Source: Ananas comosus
Lineage: Eukaryota; Streptophyta; Magnoliopsida; Poales; Bromeliaceae
Direction: 5' to 3'
Assembly (NCBI RefSeq): GCF_001540865.1
Contig: NC_033625.1
Span: forward strand, 7,583,798 to 7,647,797
DNA: 64,000 nt
The notes below the pieces were generated by a model. The model was given only the letters and a program-made list of their open reading frames with translations. It searched no databases and was not told the DNA's origin. Both the position numbers and the translations under genes were made by a program. Each line of letters opens with the position of its first letter. Within the stretch, counting starts at the first letter, position 1. This document shows, in pieces, positions 20,471 to 31,000 of this stretch.

Positions 20471-23198
20471 ACTAGTGAAGGTACCCGTGCATTGCGGCGG
20501 GTTGATTCTATAGAAAAAATAAAATTATATAGCAGTTGATGAAAATGATAGTATAATCTACACAAATTTGTCAAGATTTTCTTTATATTTAGGCAAAAAA
20601 AATCAATTTATATCAAAAATTCATGAAATTTGAAGAAAATTTCACAAAATTGCAAATTACCAACAAAAAAATAGAAGAATTTCAACTATTACTCTCATCA
20701 ACCTCAAAATAAGCTAACAGGCATGAAAATCCTAGTTGAAAAGCTTGGCACACATAGTTCAATGTTGATAATCAAACCGACATAAGTTGAGCTGGTTCAA
20801 CAGCTTGTTAGATAAACATAATACCTAAAGAAAATATTCTGCATGCGATGGAATGAATGTTCTGTAGATGTTTAAATTAGGAAGTCCAACTTTTCTTAGA
20901 TAATTCAATAACGAAAAATTTAAGAAATTTTCATATAATCTCTCTATTATCCTATATAAAGAATAATTTTACTTTTTTAATATTGTATTTGATTTCTCTA
21001 ACTAAGAGCTAAACCTTTTGAGGAACCATTTTACTACTCTTATCATCTCCGAATCTGAGCCTCCCATGCTCTCCTCTTTCCCAAGAATATACCTAGCAGA
21101 GCTGCTAGATTCTTAACAACATTACTTGCAATTAAAATACTATAAACTTCTCTTCTTCTTTTTTTTTTTTTTCTGTTTCCTTGTATAGTGCACTCAAAAT
21201 TGCATTCACTATATTACATTGTCTAATTAAGGACACTCAATATAATTTATTGAATTACATGGTCCAATCAACTGGGAAAATGCAGAGCCCAAATGACATC
21301 TAATAGGTTTTAAGCATTACCAGCAATTACATATAGAATTAACTATATATTTAAAGCATCCTATGATCATAAACAAACTTACATAATAAAAAGAAAAAAA
21401 AGGTACTATGTTACCCAAATAAAGAGGAAAGAAAGATGATCTTAAACAGTCTCTAAAACCATTTTATAATATTCAACAAATATTCTTACTTGAAACTGCA
21501 TTTAAGCAAATATTTTCTATGCGAACTCATTCAGACCTTCCCTCAGTGTAGCACATTGTCAAAATTGGATTTAAATTTCCTAACAGAAAATTTTCATTAG
21601 TATTTTGTATTGATAAACCAATTATTAGTATGAGAAGAGGACCCTCTATCAAAAGGCATCAAATTTTAAGTAATTTTTTTGTCTCAATTAGGACCCATCA
21701 ATAAGATCATAAAGAAACGAAAAGCTCACTATTTTATACACTTTAAAAGAGAATTGGAAATCATCTACCCAAAGTGTTGCTAATTAATCCTTCCCAAGTG
21801 AGCTCTTACACATAGAACGCCTCTTTGAAAATCATATATTCTTAAATAAAATTTTGATGCCTTCCAAAAAACTTCTTGGCGAAGTGAACAAATATAATTT
21901 AGACTTCAAAAACAGCACATGATGAATGTAGCGCAAGGTTACATAGTGGATGAACTACCTACTCGATGAACATCTAGACACGGTTGGAACCTACATAGTT
22001 ATAATTGCACTTATGTCAAATTAATAGCTTGAGCACTTCAGTGAAAATAATTGAGAAATGAAGTTCAAAGGTACCGATATGAACACCTTTGAATGCTTCG
22101 TAGAATTCAGAAAGTCTCTCTGCCTAAAAACTGAAAAACAGGATATAAAACATTTAATTTCACTCTGATTAAACTTTAGACTTCATGTAGTATGAATATT
22201 TTTAATTCCATGGTATTTTCCTTCAGTGTACATCATTATTTTAGAGATACGCGATAAGTCTACAATCTTACACAATTTTCATGGTTCACAGCATTCTCTC
22301 ATTATTTTAATATGCAATGAACATTAGTATCTACAAATTGGTAATTTTACATCATCCATCTTCTTCATGAATTTACAGGTAGATGTAAAATGGCCTCAAT
22401 ATTACCATCATCATGTACTTAAGTTTGAAGATCAAAGTGTTGTGCAACTTATAGTTTGAGGACCAGGAGTGTAATATAGCCTCCTCTTAGCTTTCCTAGT
22501 CATTCTCTCAAATACTACGTAGGCACTACTCAAATAAACCAATTTGGACAATTTTTTCTTTTTTATTTTCCTATCTTTGCATAAATACCCTTGTCAAAAA
22601 TGTGTAATTATAGGGACAAGCCTGAAAAATTAGTATTTGATATATTTCTCAAGGTAAATGTGCAAAAAAAGAAAAACCCAATTTTATCTCTTTGTTTTTT
22701 TTAATCTAGAGATTACAACAAAGGCAATAGCAGGATTTGGGAGTAAAAGAACAAAATCCAAACAGTTTGTGTGGTAAATTACAGTTGATGTCATAGGAAT
22801 GGGGGAGAGGATGCAAGGTATGTTTTACCCTCTGCAGCATGTGTATGGCATGCATATTTGGATGCTCCAGAACATCCTCCTCACCCCCACAACTTCACAT
22901 ATTCTACCATTTCTTCAATCCAATCCTACAATTCTTTAGAACAAAAAATATCAATTGAAAACTTAAAATGTACTATTATTATCTATTGCACTTCGATTAC
23001 AAAGTTACATGATATTTTATGAGATCAATGAGATATGAAATTGAGGACACTTATTTCTCTAAAAAATAAATAAATAAATTGAGAGCACTTACTTGAAAGG
23101 TGTTACCAAATGCATCGGATGTACGAGACTCATTCATTGATTCTGATGGTGGGATTATCTCTATTCAGTTCTAGCCAAGTGGTTTTTCTTTGTTAGCA
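20471..23198 (+). mobile_element. Helitron-like non-autonomous element, 5' end visible
   Basis: It opens ACTAGTGAAGGTACCCGTGC followed by a GC-rich patch, closely resembling the start at 48773. Similar openings are seen at the 5' ends of plant Helitrons. The body is AT-rich with no ORF above 60 codons. The expected hairpin-CTAG 3' end is not seen because an N join (23199) intervenes. It sits in the TA tract of the family A LTR. Confidence 0.45.
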
Positions 23199-23199
23199 N

Positions 23200-23686
23200 T
23201 TGTTTTCGATGTTCGGACTTTCGAATCGACGATCGGCTCCGTTAGACTTGATCTAGAGTATTTGAAGTATCTAGAAAATAAATTTTGCGATTTTTCGATA
23301 TCATTTGCCTAGTGATCGAAGTGGCTCAAAATCAACGGCTGAAAATAAAAATCTCACAAAATATGATGATATGACATTAAAATTTTAGATCGAAGTTATT
23401 GATCTTGTTTTATATGGTATAAAGAATTTTCTATCAAAATTTCATGTGATTTGGATATTTCTACACCGTTAAACTTGCAACCGGCTCACCACGGCCGTTA
23501 AAATTATTGATTTTGAGCCCCTTCGATCACTAGGCAAATGATATCGAAAAATCGCAAAATTTATTTTCTAGGTACTTCAAATACTCTAGATCGACTCTAA
23601 CGGAGCCGATCGTCGATTCGAAAGTCCGAACATCGAAAACAACTTGGAAGCACGGAGGGCTCCGTGCTTCCAAAAGCATACCAGCC
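23200..23686. mobile_element. MITE of family P, copy 2 (left end lost at N join)
   Basis: Nearly identical to 15755-16247, starting at TGTTTTCGATGTTCGGAC. It keeps the right-hand hairpin GGAAGCACGGA/TCCGTGCTTCC and ends at CCAGCC. The first 38 bp or so are missing at the N. Confidence 0.85.
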
Positions 23687-23713
23687 CACTCTATATATAT
23701 ATATATATAGTTG

Positions 23714-23953
23714 GGCTAGAATACTATTGATAGCAAAACGTAATTTTTGCTATCAAATTTTTAGCCTTGGCATCAACTCTTTTCATCATTTCTAATCATT
23801 CGATTAAATACTATAAACCAGTGGGGATCACTCAACCCTAGGGGGACCACTCAACTCTAACTGACTAATATCATCTTATCCCTACAATTTCTCATCCAGG
23901 GGTTAAAAACTTGATAGCAAAAAGAGCGTTTTGCTATCAATAGTATTCCAGCC
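23714..23953. mobile_element. MITE of family X, copy 2
   Basis: The ends are inverted: GGCTAGAATACTATTGATAG and, inverted at the right, GGCTGGAATACTATTGATAG. This is the best-preserved copy of the family. Confidence 0.8.
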
Positions 23954-23960
23954 TAATCCT

Positions 23961-23962
<2 letters not shown>

Positions 23963-24029
<67 letters not shown>
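23963..24029. repeat. Compound (CT)n(TA)n microsatellite
   Basis: About 19 CT units followed by about 14 TA units, corresponding to the TA tract inside the family A LTR. Confidence 0.9.
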
Positions 24030-24030
<1 letters not shown>

Positions 24031-24031
<1 letters not shown>

Positions 24032-24169
24032 GTTTAGCAGCTCTTTAGCTTATGGTTGTAGCTTGGTTTGTTTACAGGTACAGCTATCGCTTTGTATACA
24101 GAAAAAATTTCTATGTATACAGCAAATCTGTTGGCTTGCCCCGGAAAACGTGTAATTTGGGGTGTGACA
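24031..24169 (+). mobile_element. Family A LTR 3' terminus
   Basis: It matches the inverted sequence at 12691-12830, contains TTTACAGGTACAGCTATCGC and the GTATAC blocks, and ends GGGGTGTGACA at 24169. It completes the LTR interrupted at 20464. Confidence 0.8.
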
Positions 24170-24616
24170 GTTACGGAACATTTTAAAAACAGAGTATTTG
24201 TTAAAAATAAGAGTATTTGGATTAAAGCTGTAATTTTCGCAAAGAAGTGTTTGCAAAGAAGTGTTTGGATGATTTTTGTAGAAATACAAAATAAAATAAA
24301 ACAACATTATGCTTATATAATTTTGGACCATATGTTAGTACAAAAATAACTGAAGTGTAGAGCATTTTACCGCGGCAAGTGTCCGTCAAACATAAGTTAT
24401 TTTGATAGAGTTAATTTATTTTAGTAGAAAGGAGAAATTTTGGGTTATTCTAGAATAATTTGTTAAAAGCTATTCTCTCTCGCCACTAGAATAGGACTAT
24501 TCTTTGATTTATACTTTATCTCGTTTTGCTAAACATATACTTTTTCTAATTATTCTTTATTATTCTTTATTATTTTTAAGAAAATTATCAAGCTTGTTTT
24601 TTGTTACCTCAAGAAN

Positions 24617-24661
<45 letters not shown>

Positions 24662-25220
24662 GTTTAGCAGCTTTTTAGCTTATGGTTGTAGCTTGGTTTG
24701 TTTACAGGTACAGCTATCGCTTTGTATACAGGAAAAATTTTTATATATACAGCAGGTTTGTTGGCTTGCCCCAGAAAACGTGTAATTCGGGGTGTGATAG
24801 TTACGGAACATTTTAAAAACAGAGTATTTGTTAAAAATAAGAGTATTTGGATTAAAGCTGTAATTTTCGCAAAGAGGTGTTTGGATGATTTTTGTAGAAA
24901 TACAAAATAAAATAAAACAGCATTATGCTTATATAATTTTGGACCATATGTTAGTACAAAAATAACTGAGGTGTAGAGCATTTTACCGCGGCAAGTGTCT
25001 GCCAAACATAAGTTATTTTGATAGAGTTAATTTATTTTAGTAGAAAGGAGAAATTTTGGGTTATTCTAGAATAATTCGTTAAAAGCTATTCTCTCTCGCC
25101 ACTAGAATAGGACTATTCTTTGATTTATACTTTATCTCGTTTTTCTAAACATATACTTTTTCTAATTATTCTTTATTATTTTTAAGAAAATTATCAAGCT
25201 TGTTTTTGATTATCTCAAAA
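24031..25220. repeat. Direct duplication of about 590 bp around an N join
   Basis: 24031-24615 and 24661-25220 are the same sequence (LTR end plus downstream flank) offset by 630 bp, with few differences. Copy 1 has an extra short duplication near 24240-24262. The N at 24616 lies between them, so an unmerged assembly overlap or two haplotypes is as likely as a real tandem duplication. Confidence 0.85.
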
Positions 25221-25821
25221 AATAAAAAAAATTAAATGAAATATAAAATTCCTTTTGTACCTCTCTATCCTATATATTTTATTAATAATAATTATGACCG
25301 AACGCAAAAGTAAAAAAAACTTAGCTACACTATACTAATCTTTTCAATTTCTAAGCTGTATAATTTTTTTTTGTCAATACATCATTAAACTTTTCTTCTT
25401 TTTTTTTTTTTATTTGTCAATCTCTACATTATAAGTAATAAACTTAAAACTTTAGACAAAAGCGAGTTGCTTAATTAAAAAGCACCAGTAGAGCATGCAT
25501 TCGACTTATTTTCATAAGAAAAAAAGAAGCTAGAAATAGTGAAAAAAATAGTTGAAAATATTTGATAGAAGCTTTAAATGAATCGATCTTGCAGGCTTAT
25601 TTTGTTTTTTTCTACTATCTAATCAGTATTTTTTAATGGAGTTGTTGACTTCTATCTAACATCATACATTTATTAAAAATAGTAAAGATATTGGCAAGAA
25701 AATAATAATTTAGTAATGTCTTTGAAAAAAACAGTATAGAAAATGATAAAAGGACTATAATTCAATAGTATCTTTGAAAACAGAAATAAAATATAGCAAA
25801 TAAAAATAATGCTAGAAATAC
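25221..25821. other. AT-rich intergenic DNA
   Basis: No supported gene or element; the minus-strand ORF of 72 codons shows no domain. Confidence 0.45.
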
Positions 25822-26280
25822 TGTGACATCCCAATAGTCCTACATCGGATGGGAATGAGATTGTCATTGTCTTTATAAGAGACTTAGACACTAGTAATAA
25901 TAACTGAGCTTAAGCATTTTTGGCCGGTGGTTGGGCCCAATGAGTTATTTTTGCTAGTGGGCTGAATCGTTACATTTGGTATCAGAGCCGGTTCACCAGC
26001 TGGATATGTGTGGCGAGTCTCGGCTGAGCCAGGGTCTAGATGACTGGCTAGCGAGACGAGTCTCACATTGCCTGGTGATTTTGGGCTGTGTGTGTTATTA
26101 GACTGACGAGGACGTCAGGGTCTTAACGGGGGGAGTCTGTGACACCCCAATAGTCCCACATCGGAGTTGTCATTGTCTTTATAAGAGACTTAGACACTAG
26201 TAATAATAACTGGGCTTAAGCATTTTAGGCCGGTGGTTAGGCCCAACGAGTTATTGTTGTTAGTGGGCTGGGTCGTTACA
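25822..26280 (+). mobile_element. TRIM retroelement, second family
   Basis: The LTRs are 25822-25974 and 26138-26280. They start TGTGACA and end CGTTACA and differ by small indels. The PBS TGGTATCAGAGCC is at 25977-25989, just after the first [14 protein letters not shown] precedes the second LTR. The internal region repeats the conserved words of the TRIM at 9449: GTCTCGGCTGAGCCAGGG, GGCTAGCGAGAC and GACGTCAGGGTCTTAA. No clear 5-bp TSD is seen, and the right flank is itself duplicated. Confidence 0.9.
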
Positions 26281-26470
26281 AACCCAAATGTTATTATGAA
26301 AAAACTTCAAATACCACCCCAATAGTTACAAACCCAAATGTTATTATGAAAAAACTTCAAATACCACCCCAATAGTTTCGCACTTTCTTACTTTAATAGT
26401 TTCGCACTTTCTTACTTTAATATCCTATGATTTAAAGTGTATCACTTTCATACCCTGTAATTTTATTTTT
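26281..26470. mobile_element. Partial Mutator-type MITE (family M) with internal tandem duplications
   Basis: A 50-bp unit containing AAAAAACTTCAAATACCACC occurs twice in a row (26279-26328 and 26329-26378). It is followed by a second small duplication of CGCACTTTCTTACTTTAATA. Only the left half of the family M element is present. Confidence 0.7.
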
Positions 26471-26663
26471 CTCTTTTTTGGATCTTCAAGTCTGTTTTTT
26501 CAAGTAAAATAAATCACTTCATAGGTAAAATATGTTATTCTACTAAATCATAAATATAATTTTTTTTTAATATTTAATTATTATTGGTTGAACTAGTGAC
26601 CTTAATATAAAGTTATAAATATTTTAATTATTATTTTTAATTTTGATATAGAAAATAAAACTA

Positions 26664-26882
26664 GGTTGAAATACTATCAATAGCACCAAACTATTGGTGC
26701 TATTAGGTTTTCGGCCCTTAGATGAAAAAATATACTGTTAGGATGATATGGGCCTCCTAGGGTTGAATAAGTTATTGGTTGAATAGTATAATCTAACGGG
26801 TAAAAATAGTTAAAGAGTTAAAATCTAACGGTGGAAAACTCGATAGCACCAAATCGTTGGTGCTATTAATAACACCCTAGCC
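26664..26882. mobile_element. MITE of family X, copy 3
   Basis: It carries the GTTGAAATACTATCAATAGC start, the inverted TGCTATTAATAACACCCTAG end and a body in the reverse sense of copies 1 and 2. Confidence 0.65.
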
Positions 26883-27291
26883 GGACTCTAGAAAATAATA
26901 TTATTATTGTAATATCATACATAATTATAAAATACTACTTTTTAGACCAAATTAAGTAGATATAAATGGTAAGTTTTAATACTACTATTATGTGCTAATA
27001 GAAAATAAATTCAGGCGTTGATTTTAAGTCGTTGGATTTTAATATAATTTGATAAAAAAAAACTTGATCATTGATTAAAATTGAACCAGTTCACTAGTTC
27101 GATAGTTGAACTACTAATTCAAATGGTTCAAAATAATTTTTTGATTTATTCGATTCAAAAAATTAAATCAAACTGCTTTATGAATTGGATTATCATTGAA
27201 CCGGTTGAACAGACCATTCAACTCGATTTTTAAATTATTAATTATAGTCATTACCAAACTATTGTAAAGTAAATCTCAATGTATTGTATAG

Positions 27292-27680
27292 AATAGGAAT
27301 GTCACCGTGTCGGATACAGGATGGATTTTCAAAAAATCGAATCCGAACCCAACTACCAAATTCGAAATCTGAACCCAAACCCTAATACGGTGGATTTTAA
27401 AAATCCATATCCAAACCCAAATCGGATCAAAAATCCGAAACCCGAATTCGAGCCTGAGCTCGAAAATCCGAATCCGAAACAATTATTTATCATTACAATA
27501 TTTCAAAATATATTACATTAAATCTAAATTTTTAAAATATAAATTAAAATACAACATCAAATATTTATATGTATATTATATATAATGTAAAATAATTTCG
27601 GATTCAGATCGGTACAATCAAAATTCATACCCGAATTCAAATCTATTTTATTTTTATTTTTGATATTCATATCCAAAATT
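27292..27680. mobile_element. Degraded hAT-like short element
   Basis: It opens AGGAATGTCACCGTGTCGG, similar to the hAT end TAGGGATGTCA, and is followed by dense CCGAA/TTCGG words like the subterminal arrays at 14320 and 36775. No right end or TSD can be defined. Confidence 0.4.
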
Positions 27681-27975
27681 ATATTATTAATTTAGCATTA
27701 AATAAATTCACTTTGTTTGTGGTTGGATTCTGATAAAATTTTGGATATCGTTCTCATCGACATTCCTAGTGGACTTTTCGTCGAGCACTTTGCTTCTATT
27801 CCCGGGCTTATTCCACCCGGAATACTTATTCCGCGCGGAATAGCGAGCTCGGCCACTTATTCCGACTCCCATTTATCCCGTTTCCCAATCCCGCACGCAC
27901 AATTCCACACGCGAAATTAGGGCGAGGAGGAGGCGTTGCGGAGTAGTTCGCGCGATCTCCGCTTTCGCTAATTCA

Positions 27976-27993
27976 ATGGCGGAGCGAGAATAA
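27976..27993 (+). promoter_or_regulatory. Five-codon upstream ORF in the leader of the J-domain gene
   Basis: ATGGCGGAGCGAGAATAA (18 nt) lies 77 bp before the main start, in a pyrimidine-rich leader. If transcription starts upstream of it, it could lower translation of the main frame. The transcription start itself is not visible, and no TATA box stands out. Confidence 0.35.
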
Positions 27994-28069
27994 GAACCCT
28001 ACGCTGTTCCTTCTCCCTCTCTCGTTCCCTTCCCCTGCGATTCGCGGAATAGGGTTTGGATTACGAATT

Positions 28070-31000
28070 ATGCAAGCGAGTTCATGGAGGAGCATACCCA
28101 TTGTGCGGAATAGGGTGTGCTCGTCGACCCAATTCGCGCAATTCCATTCCACGCCCCTATCATTAGCCAAATGGAAGAGTAAATTCGATTACAAGGTAGT
28201 GAGATGACTCAATTTTCCTTTTTTTCCCGCTTTTTCGGGGGGATGTTGTTGTAGGAATTTGACGTAAATGGTGATGCTTTTCGTGTTTAAGTGGTGCATT
28301 GTGTTAATTTAGTGTATTTGTGGAGCTTCGTGGCCTTGATTCCTTTGTTGGTGTCTAAATAGGATGAGAACAATGTAGGAGTGTAATTCATGATGTAATA
28401 AATGTATCTAAATTTCCTAAAAAAGGGGGAAAAGGAAGGAAATTTTTTGGGGGAAAAAAAAACCTTGAATTGTTGTGTGGCGTAGACACGGACCAACAAG
28501 GATGTTGCAGAGAAAAGGAAAATGGAAAATTTGTGACTATGATATAGAGTAATTCCTTTTTTTTTTTTTTGTGTTTTGATGGTACATAGTATGTGGTTCA
28601 TTCTATTAAATTTCTATTGTTGTGAAGCTTGATGGGTTTTTAATCAAAGATGGAACTCTCTTGTGGTTTCTTTGGTATATATTTAGCAAAAGAACAAAAG
28701 ATTGATTGTAGTTCATTCGTGTTGATGTTTCATATTGTGCTTTAAAAAGAAAAGACAAAAAAAAAAGGGTGAAAAATTGCTGCAAAAGCCTGAATTGAGA
28801 GTGTGTTGCAAAATCAAGAATAAAACAGAACTTTTATAATTAAACCACCAAGAATGGAATTGTGGAGAATTGGTAAATGGAAAATTTCACGCTGCAATAT
28901 GGACAGGTTCTTTGTTTCGTTGATAGGTCAAGAGAGGAGGAGAAATATTCCGGAAATAAGATTTTTATGTATAAGATTTGTAGAAAAATCACCTTTTATC
29001 ATGGGAATGTAGAAAGCCTTTTGAATTTTTGATCATTTTTAGGTAATCTACATTTTCAGGTCCTTGAATGAAAAGTGTTTTTGTACCCTCTTTCCATCTT
29101 GATTGATTTTCTACCATACACCCACAAAAATATGCACCTATTCACAGAATTATATTTCGTAGATGCTAGTATTCAAAAATCACATACAGATACTTGTGTT
29201 TTTTTTTTTTTTTTTTTTTCTGTTTTTTCATCTGAATTAATTCATTGCAATCAAATGTATTAAATGCTTTATTTCCCTGGATGAACATTATGATAGTTTC
29301 AACTCATACTTTGTCATTGCCCTGCGTATCTGCCACAAATCACATTAGTATTTTCATATCATCTGTTTGAGTCTATGTTGAGATGTCATCATTAGTATAG
29401 TTTTTCTTCTTCTTTTTTTTTTGTTTTGTTTTGTTTTTTTTTTGTTTTACACCCACTATTCTGTCTGGAGAGAGTAAAAGAGCATTGAGGGAGTTGAAAC
29501 CTATTGGTTTCCTGAAGCAATTTAGAGTTAATCTGAAAGAAATTTCATTTTCTTTTAAGTACTCTTCAGCCATTTTGTACTATTCTTAGTTCTTCCTTGC
29601 TTAGTACTTTACAGTTTACGTAATTATTCTAACTTCTATATTGTTCTCCTCCAGGGTGAAAGAAGCAGTCAAAAACCATGTAAGGTATAATATTGAAGCT
29701 TCCCTTTTGTTTTTTTGTTCCCTTTCTCTAAAATTGTTTAAATAACTTATCTCACCTTCAATCTATGATTCTTCTCACATGGAATATTGTTGTCCTACTA
29801 GTTTGTCCATTTACATATTGGTCATCAATACTTATTGAGGACAAAATTATGTTGGACTTTTGTTTTTGGGATATGCAATGATTGTTGAAATCACAAGACA
29901 TCTCCTCTTTATATCTGAGTTCTAGTTTGTTTTGTAAGGTAATAAGGATAACTATATAGGATCTTTGTTTTCGTGATCAAGAATCAAAAATACGCCGCGT
30001 TCTTAAATGTATTTGGCTATTGGAGATTTATTTTCATTTATTCCCTATATTTGGAAACTCACATCCACTTTGAAGGGAATCAAAAGAGATTTTGATTTCA
30101 CTAGAAAAGAAGGCTCTTTGCTAAGAAAAATGAATCTATGTTGCAATACTCGAGTATGAATATTTGCTTGGTGTACAGTAAGTATTTGGCCAAACCATTT
30201 ATTGCTTTAAGTATTTTGAGCTAAAGGTCGAGGTCTTATGGTCTTTTTTTAATTTGGTATTTTTGACAATGTGCACTTCTCAACAGAATTACATCAGATA
30301 TGCAGTTCGCCGAAAGCGTGCAGAATCAAAGAAAGCTCTTAAAGACTATCTTCTTTACGGCAAATCTTCACATCTAAACTTTCAGGTGTGCCTTGACTAC
30401 TACTAGGCCATTAAAAGTAGCATTTCAAAATTTGCCAATGGCCTGTTTGGCCTATCTAAGAGTCTAGATCTTCTACCAAAGTACTGTGGGAGAAGAAATG
30501 TTGGAAAAAGCACTTATAAACTTTTTCATTAACATTCTCCAGCTTCCTGCTTCAGCTTATAAACAAGCTTCAGATCAGAGAGCTTCTGCTCTTGGTTCCG
30601 ACAAGTTCATTTCAGCTTTCCACCATGGCAATTGGTCTAAACATTTTTCATTTGGTGCTAAAATGCTTGACTGTTGCTTCTTGGAGAAGAGAAAAGCTGC
30701 TCTAGAGATGGCCAAATAGGCGCTTAATATCAGTGCTAGCGTACATAGTTACTGTTGGACTCTGAACAACTAGGATTTTGTTTCTTGTTGAACATATTTT
30801 GGAACTTAATGGCTTCACAGTTGACAGCATTATATGGTTACCCATTGCTTTCGTCCATCTATTGTCTTTCTAATGGAATTGTTGGGACGTTCCTTACTAG
30901 GATGCAGATGTAAATTGGTTTGCTGATTCGCATGGATGTGACAATATTCCTCGTGTTAAACGTTGTGGAAAATCCAATCGTCACAGTTCCTCCCACTCTG

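Noticed and set aside
30486..30719. 77-codon ORF as an extra exon of the J-domain gene
   Set aside because: It lies within an inverted-repeat MITE, and the exons on each side join cleanly in frame without it.
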